DNA of 64,000 nt from Gadus chalcogrammus (Eukaryota; Chordata; Actinopteri; Gadiformes; Gadidae), in assembly GCF_026213295.1 (NCBI RefSeq), contig NC_079415.1:28621681-28685680 (forward strand). Reading direction: 5' to 3'. A program made the position numbers and the translations under genes. Positions 50,615-62,239 of this stretch are shown piece by piece. The notes under the pieces are model-generated. The model ran no database searches, was not told the DNA's origin, and saw only the letters and a program-made list of their open reading frames with translations. Numbering within the stretch: position 1 is the first letter of the stretch; each line of letters opens with the position of its first letter.

Positions 50615-51034
50615 TGAGGACGCGGGAGGAAGTGCTCCCGTCTGACGACAACCCACAGTGCATTCAGGATTAGGACTGATATATGTCGGTTTCAGCCTAA
50701 TCAATTGTGTTTTAATGTCTTTAGCATTCATATAATTGCAGTCTATTTTTTTCGTAGGCTACTCTGCTGTTGTCCTTGATGGGGATATATTTTAACCCTT
50801 TTTAACACAATTTTCCTGCGACATTCCTGCGTCTCCCCCTCCTACGGAGCCCATTTCAGCACCGTGTCAGTAGACAGTTACAATCCTACGACGTCGTGAG
50901 TGCAGCGAATGCGCGTTCACGTTAAGAGGAGTTTCGGGAAACGCTCCAAAGAAATTATCGATGGATCGCAAGATCCATCGGGAGAATGATCGTACGAGCG
51001 AAGATCCATCGTTATCGGGAAACGGGGCCCTGAT

Positions 51035-52640
51035 ATGGGTAACAGTTCATCACAGCATTCTCTGCTGGACGGCACACCCTCAACCCTAGCCCAGCTGATT
51101 AACCAGCAAATCTATAAGAAGGATCATCAAAATGGAATACAGCTGGCATGAGTTGGCAATCACAATATCCTCAACTGCCTCAACTTCAACAGCCCCATCC
51201 CAATCAGCCTGAACAATGGCAACACCAACAACCTCCGTGCCAGTATAATCACGGGTCATATAAAGGTAGATGGGGAAGAAGACGAGGTTCATCACCACGT
51301 CAACCTGCAACCTGCTACGAATGTGGTAAAAAGGGCCATTACTGGAACTAATGCCATCAACAACCTCCGTACCAGTATCCTGGCTGGCTGGTCACATCAA
51401 GGGGGAGGCGGAAGAAGACAAGAGTCATGGCAAGACCAATCACCATGTCAACCTGTCACATGCTACGGCTTTGGCCAAAGGGGCCATTACATAAACTGAT
51501 GCCCAAACCAATAGGACTGCCTGGAGACTAACAGGCTTATGATAGCAATGTTGTCTGGTAACCAATTGCAAGAACCCATGCTCCCTTGAATAATCAACAG
51601 CAAGAAACTATCTTTCATGGTAGACACAGGAGCTTTAAACGGTTAAAGCAGCTGTGAAACATAACGACGAAGCAGTCCAAGGCGGCGCCAACCTGACGCG
51701 TGGCGACTGGGTCGCTGAAAGTACGAGGGAAAACAGTGTGGGTCCACCAGCCCACTGCACGCCAGCACCAGAACCACAACGTTCCCAGACAGAAATCACA
51801 CCTACAGGAAATTGCAGCTTCAGAGGACCCTCCTCCCACCAATGTTTCACCGACCCTGGTTTCCGATCCAGAGTCACCCCATTAACACCATTATAGCTAA
51901 GTATAACACAAATATACCCAACAATGACTTGGAATCACTTTTCTTTTCTTTGTAAGATTTGCTGATGCAATTCAGATGTCATTTATATTTCCCAACCCTG
52001 ATGCTCTGCCCATTTTGTATGATTACTCACAGGACAGTGACCAAGAGGACGACGTGGATGCGGATCACAGCGGATCCCTCCTAACAGAGCCACCGAGTGA
52101 AGTCCATGGAGCGCGGGGGGTTCACCTCTAGGGTGTGCTCAGTCGTGGTCATGGTGAAGCAAAGAGAACTCCGAGGCCATTTAGAGGAGGTGATCCAGCA
52201 ACCAGGATGCCCGCCACCAATCAAATAATCAATATTTGTCAAATGCCTTGCATTTTTGTACATTAAGTTCTGTCATTGACATTTGCTGTCTTATAGCAAT
52301 TTATGTGCATTTTGTTTACATTCCGTTATGTGAGTCTTTCAGCCTCAAAGAGGGGAATGATGAAAAATGTTTTAGTCTTTGCTATTTCTGATGACATGTT
52401 TCAAGCTAACAACAGTTATGAATGATTTCATAAAACCAAATAAGGTTTTACGAGTTTGTAGATAAGTTAAAGACTACAAACATGGCCACTTACCTGGGTA
52501 ATTTAGAACATGTAGGCGTGGCTTATTTACCATTCCGCCCTCACCCAACATAAACGGTTTGTTTACCTGTGTTCATGAACCACCTCAGAACGCAAGCTTG
52601 TTTACCTGGGGTCTCTGTTAGAAGGATTAAATTAGTTTTT
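51035..52640 (+). mobile_element. Endogenous retrovirus remnant (gag, protease scrap, 3' LTR start)
   Basis: An old, broken retroviral copy. At 51035 a frame opens with Met-Gly-Asn-Ser, a myristoylation-type Gag start, but is soon out of frame. At about 51145-51350 is a Gln/Pro-rich stretch and a CCHC zinc knuckle ('CYECGKKGHYWN'), then a second knuckle at about 51460 with one Cys lost. At about 51610 is the protease active-site pattern 'VDTGA', followed soon by stops. Most of pol and env is deleted. At about 52350 a polypurine tract (aaagaggggaa) is followed by TG, the usual start of a 3' LTR, which runs to about 52640. No 5' LTR was seen. It cannot make virus. Confidence 0.6.
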
Positions 52641-53034
52641 CATCAGCTTGCACATCGGGGAGAGTTCCTACAGCAGCGTAGCACCAATTATCATGGACAA
52701 TAAACACCAAAGCAATGGTAAAGAAAGCACAGCAGTGGTTATACATTCTCCGCACCCTCAAGAAAACCAATCTCTCACAACAGCAGGTCCTTCTATCGCT
52801 CCTCCATTGAGAGTGAGCTCACCTACTTCATCCTGTCGTGGTATGGTAGCAGGTCTACTGCAGACAGGAAGTCACTGCAGAGGACTATAACAACCGCCCA
52901 AAACATCAACCAACAGCTACCTACCATGGACACCATCTTCAACTCCCGATGCTTGCAGAAAACACACAACATTCTGAAAGACTTATTCCACTGCCAATTA
53001 TCTGTTTGAACTGCTGCCCTCAGGGAAACATTAC
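52641..53034 (+). mobile_element. L2-type LINE, left part of a split copy
   Basis: Same family as 1-760 ('tcatggacaataaacacca', 'caactcccgatgcttgcaga'). It stops in the middle of the conserved post-RT segment, at the left end of an inserted element, and resumes at 54703. Confidence 0.78.
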
Positions 53035-54699
53035 GGGCCAATTGCTCTGTCAGTTAGCATTGCTGCGCTTTAAAACCGTACTCCTTAAAACTGAGGTTTT
53101 GGAGTTTAACACGCAGCTGCGCACAAGGTTGAACGTGATTGCTGTGTAACGACTCGTACAGGATCAGCTGATTCCCAGCTGAATCGGTTTAAACTGCTTG
53201 GAAACCGGAAGTACTCTAACTTCTAGTATACTCCACCATGCATGCAGTCTTAACTTAATTTTGTGCTATAATTACCGACAAAAAATTAATGGGAATGTAA
53301 AGTGAACTTTAATATCATAAAACTATAATAAATAAAAACGCTAATAATGTTGACATATATTATGAAATAGTCTAGGCTACTTTTTGTGGAAATCTGAGTC
53401 TGGAATCTGCCCTCACCTACGTCAATCAATTACTTGTCATTGCTAACCATTTTAGTTAAGCATTGACCTTTTTATGTTTCGGTGAATGGTACGATCCTCT
53501 GTGTGTTCATTTATTTTTTTTACAGACAAATAATCTGTTCTTTGTAGAGTTTTAGTTGGGCACTTTAAGCAACTCCTATATTGTAGCCTGTATTGTACTG
53601 AAGGCCTATCTGGTGTAATAAGTGTAAATGTATCATACTGTTGGGCAAAATAACCTGCTGAGCACATATAAATATAGCTAACTCCCACCCTAGCTTGAGG
53701 AGCACAACACATGGCAGTCACGTTACAATATAGTCAACTTTTAACACATAACACAAACATGATAATATATAGTCAGGTCAAGGCCGGAGCTGAAGGCCCC
53801 ATCTCCCAGGCAGGCAGATGGTGGACACTCAGACAATGCACCAGTATCATCTCCAGAACGGGAGAGCCACATTAATTTATCACACAGGAGACATTTTGAG
53901 AGCTCTTCCCCGTTAGGAGGAACCAAGAGATACCTCTGCCCACACCAGGGGCCTGAGAGCCACATTAAATTATCACACACGAGACATTTCAGGGGGGCAC
54001 TCCCCGTTTTAATTTATCACACCGGAGACACAAGGAACTCTCCCCTGTTACGAAGCTCTCTCAGGGCCTGGGAGCCAAAACACACAGAACCACACACACC
54101 TAAAACGCACACACCTCACCAAGAGGAAGATACAGCATAAGAGTGTGTCACACAGAGACTCTTCACCTTCTTCTGAAGCAGACCTTCCACGGAGGCGAAG
54201 CTCTGGACGAACCATCAGCGCTGATTAGGGACTTAGACATATTCGATTTCTCACGCTTTATGACTCTGTATAACCGTTGCCACTTTACTTAATAAATCCA
54301 AGGTCCTCGTGCCGACAGACTTTATTACCTCTCCGTCTCATTTCATCTGGTCCAGTAACTAGACAGACCGTTTTTCCCTTCAATACCTATTAATAATAAT
54401 TCATAAAACTAATTGTGTGTGTTGGTTATGATGGAGCCTTGTTTCATCCTGCAAACTGGTTTAGTCTCCTCTAAAACCACGTCAGTGTCGAGATTAGACT
54501 AACACGCACAAAATTTGCCTCTAGTGTCTAATGTGAATTTCTCTGAAGACACAGCAATTGAGATCAAGGTAAAACGCAGCTGCAGGTTAAACCACAAGTA
54601 TGACACAGCAATGGGGCTTAAGACGTCACGTGACTTCTTGAGTTTAAAACCGTGTTAAACTCTCGAAAGTGGCTAAACTAGCGACAGAGCAATTGCCCC
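53035..54699. mobile_element. DNA transposon inserted in the LINE (1665 bp)
   Basis: Ends 'gggccaattgctctgtc' and 'gacagagcaattgcccc' are inverted repeats. TAC flanks both sides (53032-53034, 54700-54702) where the intact LINE has one ttac. The interior has three imperfect repeats of about 60 bp ('gagccacatta(a)(a/t)ttatcacac', 53868-54055) and LTR-like sequence with an aataaa at about 54290. No transposase frame. Confidence 0.68.
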
Positions 54700-54702
54700 T
54701 AC

Positions 54703-55085
54703 AGGTCCATCAGAACATGCACCACAAGATTCATGAACAGTTTCTATCCCAAAGCTATCACCATACTGACTCTGAACTCATACTGACTCTCAGCTCTGAC
54801 ATCACAGCAAGCCCACTAGTTCTGACAGCATTAATCAGTGACATCCACACATAATGCAACACTTTATATATTTTGCACTACTATTTTAAGGCATACAATG
54901 GCACTGAGTTGATGGTATAGTGTATGACGACATGAATGTAGTGAGTGAATGAGATGACGAGAAAGTATTTTTTATTGACTATTTATTATGTTACCTTTCT
55001 TTTTTAAATGAGTCCACTACGTGAGTGCATTGAATTTCGTTGTATTCCCGTGCAATTACAAATAAGTAAATCTAAATCTAAATAG
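54703..55085 (+). mobile_element. L2-type LINE, right part of a split copy
   Basis: Continues the LINE from 'aggtccatcagaacatgcac' to the 3' UTR ('ttgaatttcgttgta') and a taaatc tandem tail at about 55064-55084. Confidence 0.8.
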
Positions 55086-55588
55086 CTCTTTGCTCTCTGT
55101 CTGTTACTTTGAGGGGAGCGGGGGGTGTGGCCTTCCAGTCCGTCTGTGTACGGCGCCTTTTCAGCAAGCAGGAGCGCCTGCAGCCACAGGGGGCGCCAAT
55201 ATGCCGATTCCCCACACAATGATATCATAGAAAACCGCCCCGCGGCGGAGATGATTCTTTTTTGTTTTTGGGGCTCGTGACGCCCCCAACGTGTCATGAA
55301 AAAATGCCGGCCCAGGCACGTACCTGCCGCCCGGTTCGTCCTTGCCCAAAACCCCCTATTCGGGGCAGCCCCGGAAACCCGGATCTACACCGATGATCCC
55401 AGTTACACTCGGAAATCACCACAATGTCTCTAGTTTTCAACAGGGTCTCTTTAAATTCCACAAACAAGAGGAGAACACATAAAGGCATTTGAAGAACCCC
55501 ACAGAGTGCGCATTAATGCAGTGCACTCATGTGCCGTGAGGGCGGAGCCAGCTGTGTTAGGGGAGGAGGGGAGAGGACGTCATGTTGA
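55086..55588. other. Upstream region of TRIM copy 4
   Basis: GC-rich at 55100-55390, with no gene recognised. It lacks the upstream homology shared by units 1-3, except close to the first exon. Confidence 0.4.
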
Positions 55589-55600
55589 GGAAACGAAACC
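55589..55600 (+). promoter_or_regulatory. IRF / ETS-IRF composite-like motif upstream of TRIM copy 4
   Basis: Reads GGAAACGAAACC, fitting GGAANNGAAA. It lies 65-75 bp before the first-exon donor at 55664, the same position as in copies 2 and 3 although the wider flank is different. Confidence 0.5.
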
Positions 55601-55664
55601 TAAAGAACCCCGACATGTGTGATAAATAACACGCATCTGTCTTAAAGACAGAAAAAACAACAAG

Positions 55665-55768
55665 GTGAGTAAAGCAGCACAACTTTGAGGGAAGTTTAAA
55701 ACTCTCTTATGGAATCAGAACAATAATGGACTTGCTCTCAATGCATAAACCTTGTCGTCTGTGTCTAG
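55665..55768 (+). other. 5' UTR intron of TRIM copy 4
   Basis: Donor 'caacaag/gtgagt' at 55664/55665 and acceptor 'gtgtctag' ending at 55768, two bases before the ATG at 55771. Confidence 0.75.
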
Positions 55769-55770
55769 GA

Positions 55771-57381
55771 ATGGCTAACACTTCCTGGTCTGAGGAGAAC
55801 TTTTCATGTCCCATCTGTCTGGATGTGTTCAGCAGTCCAGTTTCCACACCATGTGGGCACAACTTCTGCAGAACCTGTATTACTAAGTTCTGGGATGAAC
55901 AAGTCAAGTACAAATGTCCAGTTTGCAACAAGATTTTCGACATAAGACCTGACCTACAGGTCAATACCCTCTTATCAGAGCTGGCTACTCCGTTTAGAAA
56001 GTCCTTACAAGCAAAAAAGCAGCGATGTGTTGAACCAGGAGAAGTTCCCTGTGACGTCTGTATTGGGACCCAGCTGAAGGCTGTGAAGTCCTGCCTAGTG
56101 TGTTTCACCTCTTACTGCCAAACCCACCTGGAGCCACATCAGAGAGTAGCAGGCCTGAAGAAACATCGGCTGGTCGAGCCTATGGACCGTCTGGAAGACA
56201 GGATGTGTAAGAAACACGACCGACTTCTGGAGCTCTTCTGCAAGACTGAACAGGTGTTTGTGTGTCAGTTCTGCACAGAGGGTGACCACAGGTCCCATCC
56301 TGTTGTACCTCTAAAGGAGGAATATGAAGTGAAGGTGGGCCAGCTGGGGAAGATAGAGGCTGAAGTTCAGCAGATGATCCATAACAGAATACGAATTATT
56401 CAGGGCATTAAAGACACAGTAGAATTAAGCAAAAAAGACTGCGATAGAGAGATAGCCGATGGTTTGCTGGTCTTCACCACTCTGAAGCGCTGCATTGGAA
56501 AATGCCAGGATGATTTCCATCGAGCGGTTAAAGAGAAACTAAATTCCACAGAGAAACGAGCTGAAGACCTCATCAAAGAGCTGGAGCAGGAAATAAATGA
56601 CCTGACCAATAGAAGCTCAGAAGTGAAGCAACTCTCACACAATGAAGACCCCCTCCACTTCCTCCAGGCCTTGAGATCGCTGAAGGATCCTCCACCCACC
56701 AGGGACTGGACGACGGTGGAGGTCCGTCCTCCGTCATACGTAGGGACCTTGAGGAGATCACTGGATAAGCTGGAAGAGACTCTGAACATGGAGATGAAGA
56801 AGCTGCGTGATGCTGAACTGAAAAGGGTCCAGCAGTATGAAGTAGATGTGACTCTGGATCCTGATACAGCTTATCCCAAGCTCATCATGTCTGAGGATGG
56901 GAAACAAGTACATTATGGAGGTGTAAGGAAAAAACTCCTCACCAACCCTAAGAGATTTACTCGGTATACATGTGTTCTCACAAGGCAGAGCTTCTCCTCA
57001 GGGAGATTTTACTTTGAGGTCCAGGTTAAAGACAAGACTGAATGGTGTTTAGGAGTGGCCAGAGAGTCCATAGACAGAAAAGGTTGCATCATATTCAACC
57101 CTAAAACAGGTTACTGGACTCTTTACTTCAAAAAGGATACGTTGTTATTCGGTGAGGACCCTGATATCCGTCCGAGAGCTGAGCTCCAGAAGGTGGGGGT
57201 GTTTGTTGATTATGATGAGGGTCTGGTCTCCTTCTATGATGTGGAAGCCAGGGTTCATATCTACTCTGCTACTGGCTGCACCTTTAGTGAGCCTCTCTAT
57301 CCATTACTCTGTCCATGTGATCATGAATTTGATAGAAACTCTGCCCCCCTGATCATCTCACCTGTCAATCAAACGGATTAA
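55771..57381 (+). CDS. TRIM copy 4: bloodthirsty/TRIM39-like E3 ubiquitin ligase, intact
   Basis: An intact single-exon frame of 536 residues from ATG 55771. The longer frame from 55726 begins inside the predicted 5' UTR intron and is not preferred. The C3HC4 RING is at residues 13-52 ('CPICLDVF', 'CGHNFCRTC', 'CPVC'), then a Cys-rich box ('CDVCIGTQLKAVKSCLVC'), B-box 2 ('CKKHDRLLELFC...CQFCTEGDH'), a coiled coil at about 185-315 and PRY-SPRY at about 350-530 ('GYWTLYFKKDTLLF', 'VGVFVDYDEGLVSFYDVEA'). The SPRY carries a short deletion relative to copy 3 ('DPDIRPRAELQKV'). It is inverted relative to copies 1-3 and most like copy 1 at its C terminus ('SPVNQTD'). Target unknown. Confidence 0.93.
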   Translation: MANTSWSEENFSCPICLDVFSSPVSTPCGHNFCRTCITKFWDEQVKYKCPVCNKIFDIRPDLQVNTLLSELATPFRKSLQAKKQRCVEPGEVPCDVCIGTQLKAVKSCLVCFTSYCQTHLEPHQRVAGLKKHRLVEPMDRLEDRMCKKHDRLLELFCKTEQVFVCQFCTEGDHRSHPVVPLKEEYEVKVGQLGKIEAEVQQMIHNRIRIIQGIKDTVELSKKDCDREIADGLLVFTTLKRCIGKCQDDFHRAVKEKLNSTEKRAEDLIKELEQEINDLTNRSSEVKQLSHNEDPLHFLQALRSLKDPPPTRDWTTVEVRPPSYVGTLRRSLDKLEETLNMEMKKLRDAELKRVQQYEVDVTLDPDTAYPKLIMSEDGKQVHYGGVRKKLLTNPKRFTRYTCVLTRQSFSSGRFYFEVQVKDKTEWCLGVARESIDRKGCIIFNPKTGYWTLYFKKDTLLFGEDPDIRPRAELQKVGVFVDYDEGLVSFYDVEARVHIYSATGCTFSEPLYPLLCPCDHEFDRNSAPLIISPVNQTD

Positions 57382-58966
57382 GGCCTTTGTTTGATAATAA
57401 AATAATCAAACAACCAAAACAACTAAAGTTTTTTTCCTGAATTAGAATCTCTACCATGGGAGATCTAAGAGAATTGCATTCATATCGTACTATTCACTGT
57501 CATTTAACAAGAGCAAAAATAATTAAGCAACTAACACTTTGTACTATAAAATATATAACCCATTATAAAGTGTTACACTATAACGTTCAATATCATTTTT
57601 TCTGAAGGATTTTCATGTTAGTCTTTTTTACTTGATGGTGTAAGTGTATATAAGCTGAAAATGTGGAATGTTCATTTTGATCAAATTATCAATCGGTTTT
57701 TAAACCAAATAGTTATATTTGATCAATCTTTTGAATAATTTTATACTAACACAATTCAATGTTTGTTCACTTTTCAAATTTAAATAAAAAATACCAAAAG
57801 TATAATGGGCACAATTCCCGTGGAAGAGTTACATTCTCTGTACAATATGTGTTCATTAGAATAGGTTGATTCTCAGTATGTATTCAGTGGAATAGTTACA
57901 ATCTCAGTACAATGTGTATTCAGTAGATTAGGTCCCTTATAAGTGGCCTTAAAACCGCTTTTACAATTGTTGGGATTCAAGGAAGAATTGAAATCCCAGA
58001 ATAATTGCACATTCTTGTAGCTGGTGAGCCAGTCAATGACTTTTAAACCTTACCATGCCAACAACCCAACCTGTGTTACACCTTACACAAAGCTCCCAGT
58101 GACTACATGTAAAGATTTCCACCATGTGTGTGAGTACCGTGACTTTGTTTTGTCAGGTCTCCTCTCCTCTCCATCCTCTCATCTTAGTTTCTCCTCTCTC
58201 CTTCCTCTCTTCCACCTCCTCTCTCCTATCTCTGCTCTCCTTTCTAGCTCATCAAGGATTGTGTTAATTATTGCCATGCCTACACATTATGAGTAGATAT
58301 TACATAGTTACTATTTCGATTATTTTAGTCAAATAATTGAACTCCTTTAAGTTTATTATAGGTAGCCCAGAATAGACCCTTTTGCCTTGTCTTTGCTTTA
58401 GGCTCAGTCCGATTTCATTATCTCAGCCCTACCCCACGCTGTTGCGCATTCACGCGCCGTGGAGCCATGTCCGAAACCTATTTAAAGGTAGGATAAGGGG
58501 AAGGGCTAATATCCCCTAAAAATGTAGATTTTCGATGGGCACACTCAAAGAAACTGAGAACGCTCCAGTTGTGACTTGCTCCCACAATACCTTGCGAGAA
58601 AATGGGAAGCAGGAAAAATCCTAGGCAAGATGGCGGGCGAAAAGATGCCACAGGATTGAAAACCACAAATGTAAGTGTTTTCTATGTTAACAATCACGCC
58701 GGGGGCCCCGCGGCAGCCCGGCCGTGGACCGGGGTCGGGCGGCCCGCGGTCGGGGAGTTACCGGGCTCATGTCGTATTATATCCATATGTTCTATGTTCT
58801 AGGGACTCCAGGTTGAAGTTAAGCTTTAATCCCCTGCCAAGTAATGCCATTTTTTTTTTTTAATGCTTATTAGCCTGGAGAATGGGTGATCAATGTGATG
58901 TTTCTTTTTATAAACCAGTGTATATATATCTATCCATATATCTATATAACATATTTATATAACATA
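57382..58966. other. TRIM copy 4 3' flank and unassigned sequence
   Basis: 57400-57480 resembles the 3' flank of TRIM copy 1 ('gaattagaatctctac'). An AATAAA at about 57783 could end the transcript. At 58602-58671 a short ATG frame ends in a gtaagt donor, and 59142 has a ttccag acceptor opening a 23-codon frame that ends at 59212. They join in phase but resemble nothing I know. Confidence 0.35.
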
Positions 58967-59052
58967 TCCATCCATCCATCCATCCATCCATCCATCCATC
59001 CATCCATCCATCCATCCATCCATCCATCCATCCATCCATCCATCCATCCATC
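58967..59052 (+). repeat. (ATCC)n microsatellite
   Basis: About 21 units of ATCC following an AT-rich stretch. Confidence 0.95.
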
Positions 59053-59374
59053 AGTTATTATGTGTACATAACATGTGGCCATATAACCCAGTTCTACCAT
59101 ATAATTCCTTCTTATTTGTTATTTGTTATGTTTTCTTCCAGAAGATCATAGAGGCCGCTGCCATCACCGAGCCCATCCCTCCACCACTTCAAGCATTTCT
59201 TCTGCATTGGTAGCCCTAAAACCCCAAACCCCCAGGAAGATAGAAAGATTAACCATCCACTGATGGTTTAAAACCGACCAAGTTATTGATAAAATGTGAT
59301 GGTTGATGCCTTTTTGTAATGTGCAATATTAGTTCCATTATATCACTGGTTCTTGTTTGTATTGTATTTATTAG

Positions 59375-59618
59375 GGGTGTGCATCGCTCCTTGATAGGAC
59401 GATACGATACGTATCTAGATACATGTGCTACGATACGATTCAGGGATGATCCATTTTAATATGGAACTTTTCGAACCGATTCGATTCAATGTTCTAACGA
59501 TCCGCTGCGATTTGTTGAGAATCAATCTGATAGATACAGTTAATATTAATTTAATGTTAACACATACATTTTCTATGGATTAGAATAAGCCTTCTATAAA
59601 AGAGACATTGCCTACTTT

Positions 59619-59657
<39 letters not shown>

Positions 59658-59810
59658 ACCATGGAATCTTAGGTTTTTATGTATTTATGTATTTCTTTAT
59701 GTAAATAAAGTGTTTCCTCTTTAAAGTGTTCTTGTTCTTAATCGATTCTTATCTAATACCACCTTTAACATGTAGCTAAGTGGCACTCAAAATAAATGGT
59801 ATATTGCGGG
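59375..59810. mobile_element. hAT-like MITE, left end
   Basis: Starts 'taggggtgtgcatcgctcct' and continues with cgatacgatac-type sequence, a common fish hAT terminus. A TA run lies at 59624-59654. The right end is not clear. Confidence 0.4.
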
Positions 59811-60790
59811 GGACAGATTGTAGTATTAAAAAAATGCTTTATTTAAACTTGCCAATTACAAAATACATAATATAAATACCATTTCAGGTATTCACACACA
59901 CACACACACACATGTGGCACTCGCATGGTCGTAGCTCATTGTCTGATAGGCGGGCCAAATTCTCTGGGCGGGCAAGGCAGAGAAAGGGAAGGTGACTTGG
60001 CCCCTTATGACGACATATGGGGCCAAATTCGAAATTGCAGCGTCGGAACTTTCATTTTGCAAAGGCGGAGCAGGATACCTAGTGCTCATTTTACACCTAA
60101 CGCCATTTCTAGCTACTGGGGGACCATAGGCAGGCTAGGGCAACTCATATTAAACCTCCTAAAGTGAAATTTTCTTGCCAAGGGACCTTTAAGGTAAAAA
60201 CTACAGCCATCTGCCACTAATTAATGAATGACCTCCTTAATTACCTCACATATGAATATGTGAATATCTGCGGTTGTGTAGACGCGTGGTGCTCATGGGT
60301 CAGATATGGCCGTCTCTCTGTCTCTCACCTCAGAGTTCACCGGCACTAGCGAAGCAAACCACACGGCTCCACGTGGCGCTTTAGTTGTTGCCACCACCAC
60401 ACCGAGGGAGGAGGGAGGATGAGAAGCTTTCTGTCTTCTTTTTATGTGTTATGTTATTTTAAAGTTTGATGCTGGTCGACCATTGGAACTTTAAAGGGAC
60501 ACTTCAACCATTTGCATTAGGCTTTGTATCTTAAGAAACCCAGTCATATTTTCGAATGGTCTTTCTTCTTTCCCTCATTTTACAGAGATCCGTATCTACC
60601 TCTAACACTCCCTCTTTTAAATCACGGAAAATTAAAAAAAAATTGCGTCATTTAATGCAGCAAGTGTCAGGGTGGGGGGGGGGGCTCTAAAAACCTAGCA
60701 CCGTCACTCAGCCGTCACTCAGCAGCTCAGGCTGCTCCTGTGCTGCAAGCGTACAAATACGCTCCAATTGCTCCCTCATAAGTGTACCAG
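59811..60790. other. Unassigned repeat-rich sequence
   Basis: Holds a CA run (59893-59910), a small palindrome 'tggccccttatgacgacata' with its complement ending at about 60024, and a dispersed repeat at 60490-60640 shared with 11580-11740. No gene seen. Confidence 0.4.
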
Positions 60791-62100
60791 CATGCATAGG
60801 CGTAGATTACGGGGGGACGGGGGGGACATGTCCCCACCAATATTTAAAATACAAATTTTGTCCCCACCACTTTTAATAATGTGCAAACCAATTGCGACCA
60901 AAAAAAGCCCCACATACTCAACCGAAATCGGCGCAAGGGGGAGGGGGGAAGGGGGAGGGGGAGGAGGGTGAACGTGTGCTGTCTGTACACAGCGTAATAA
61001 TCGAGAAGTTTCAAGACACACAGACAAAATTGACATTTTTATTCAGAAAATAGCCGGTCCTTTTGCTTCCTGTATAAAAGCATGTTTGTGACACTGGATA
61101 ACGATAGGATACATCATCTAGCCTGCATGTGGAGGGCCACACACAGTAAGAAATTGGTTTGCGTAAACTTTGCTGCTGGTTTTGCTTGTTCGTGATGACC
61201 TGGCCAAAGGACCCATGGTCCTAAGCGATTGTGATCTGATTCTGGTTGGTGCCCCAGCTATTTTGCATTTTATATAGATTAAAGCTAGCAGCTACACACG
61301 GTACAATTGCTATGCAATGTGGTTATAGTTGTTTTGTCAGATTGACATAGGCCTATGTGACGTTAGACTTGGAGCCTGGTAGGCCTATCCTGACATAAAT
61401 ATGTTCTTGCATAACCTGTGTGATTATCCTAAACTGTAGGGGATTTTATTTGCGGGCAATTTGCTTATGATGTTGTAACGAGTGAGGTCTACATTGGTCC
61501 TTCGCGAGTGTTTACTGGTGGTCAGGTGTTTCCAACGCCATTTTGCAAAACAAGCCAAAACACAAACGGTGGTTTTCACCTTTTATTGTTCGAATAGGAT
61601 TTTCAACAATGCACTTGTAATGCATCGTTGAATGGATAAATAGCTTTCATAAGGGTACCCAGTAGGGTTGTCTTCTCCGTCAACTCTCCTCTCACACTCG
61701 GTGACAGCGTCTGGCAGCGCGCCAATACTTGGTGACAGCGTCTTATAACGTTCTATATATAATAGTACAACATAATTGTATAGATAATATCACGGCCAAA
61801 AGCTCTGTGCGCCTCCGGGTGGCCACGGATGGCCATGGTTACCAATCTTGTAAGGAAGCGTGCCAATTCTCGGCGCGCCAATTCTCTTCCGCACAGAGCA
61901 GAACTATGGCCTATTTTACGTTTTTTTTTCTTAATTATAATTATATTATTAATTTTTACAGATTTTTTTTTTATTACTGGAAAAAATAGATAATAATAGC
62001 TGTCACCGGTAACACGGCAACCCTGGTACCCAGCACTATTCAAACCACACTCAAGCTTATGGTTATTGTCCCCACCACCACTTCTAAAATCAAACTGACG
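60791..62100. mobile_element. Probable DNA transposon remnant
   Basis: Begins 'taggcgtagattacgggggg' with 'tgtccccaccaatatttaaa' just inside. Near the right, 62066-62077 has 'tgtccccaccac' again. No transposase frame. Boundaries are approximate. Confidence 0.35.
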
Positions 62101-62239
62101 CCCTTGCCAGCATGGCCCTACTGCACTCCCTCAGTACCTACAGCAGCCTTCGCATCACCTGCAAAAGCCTCCTCTTGCAGTGCCAGCACCAAATTCATAC
62201 CAACACGCTCCAATGGTGCTTCCACATGCTGATACCGCA

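Noticed and set aside
58602..59212. Two short frames that splice in phase (58602-58671 and 59143-59212)
   Set aside because: The peptide resembles nothing I know and splice signals alone are weak support; left as a note and not called a gene.
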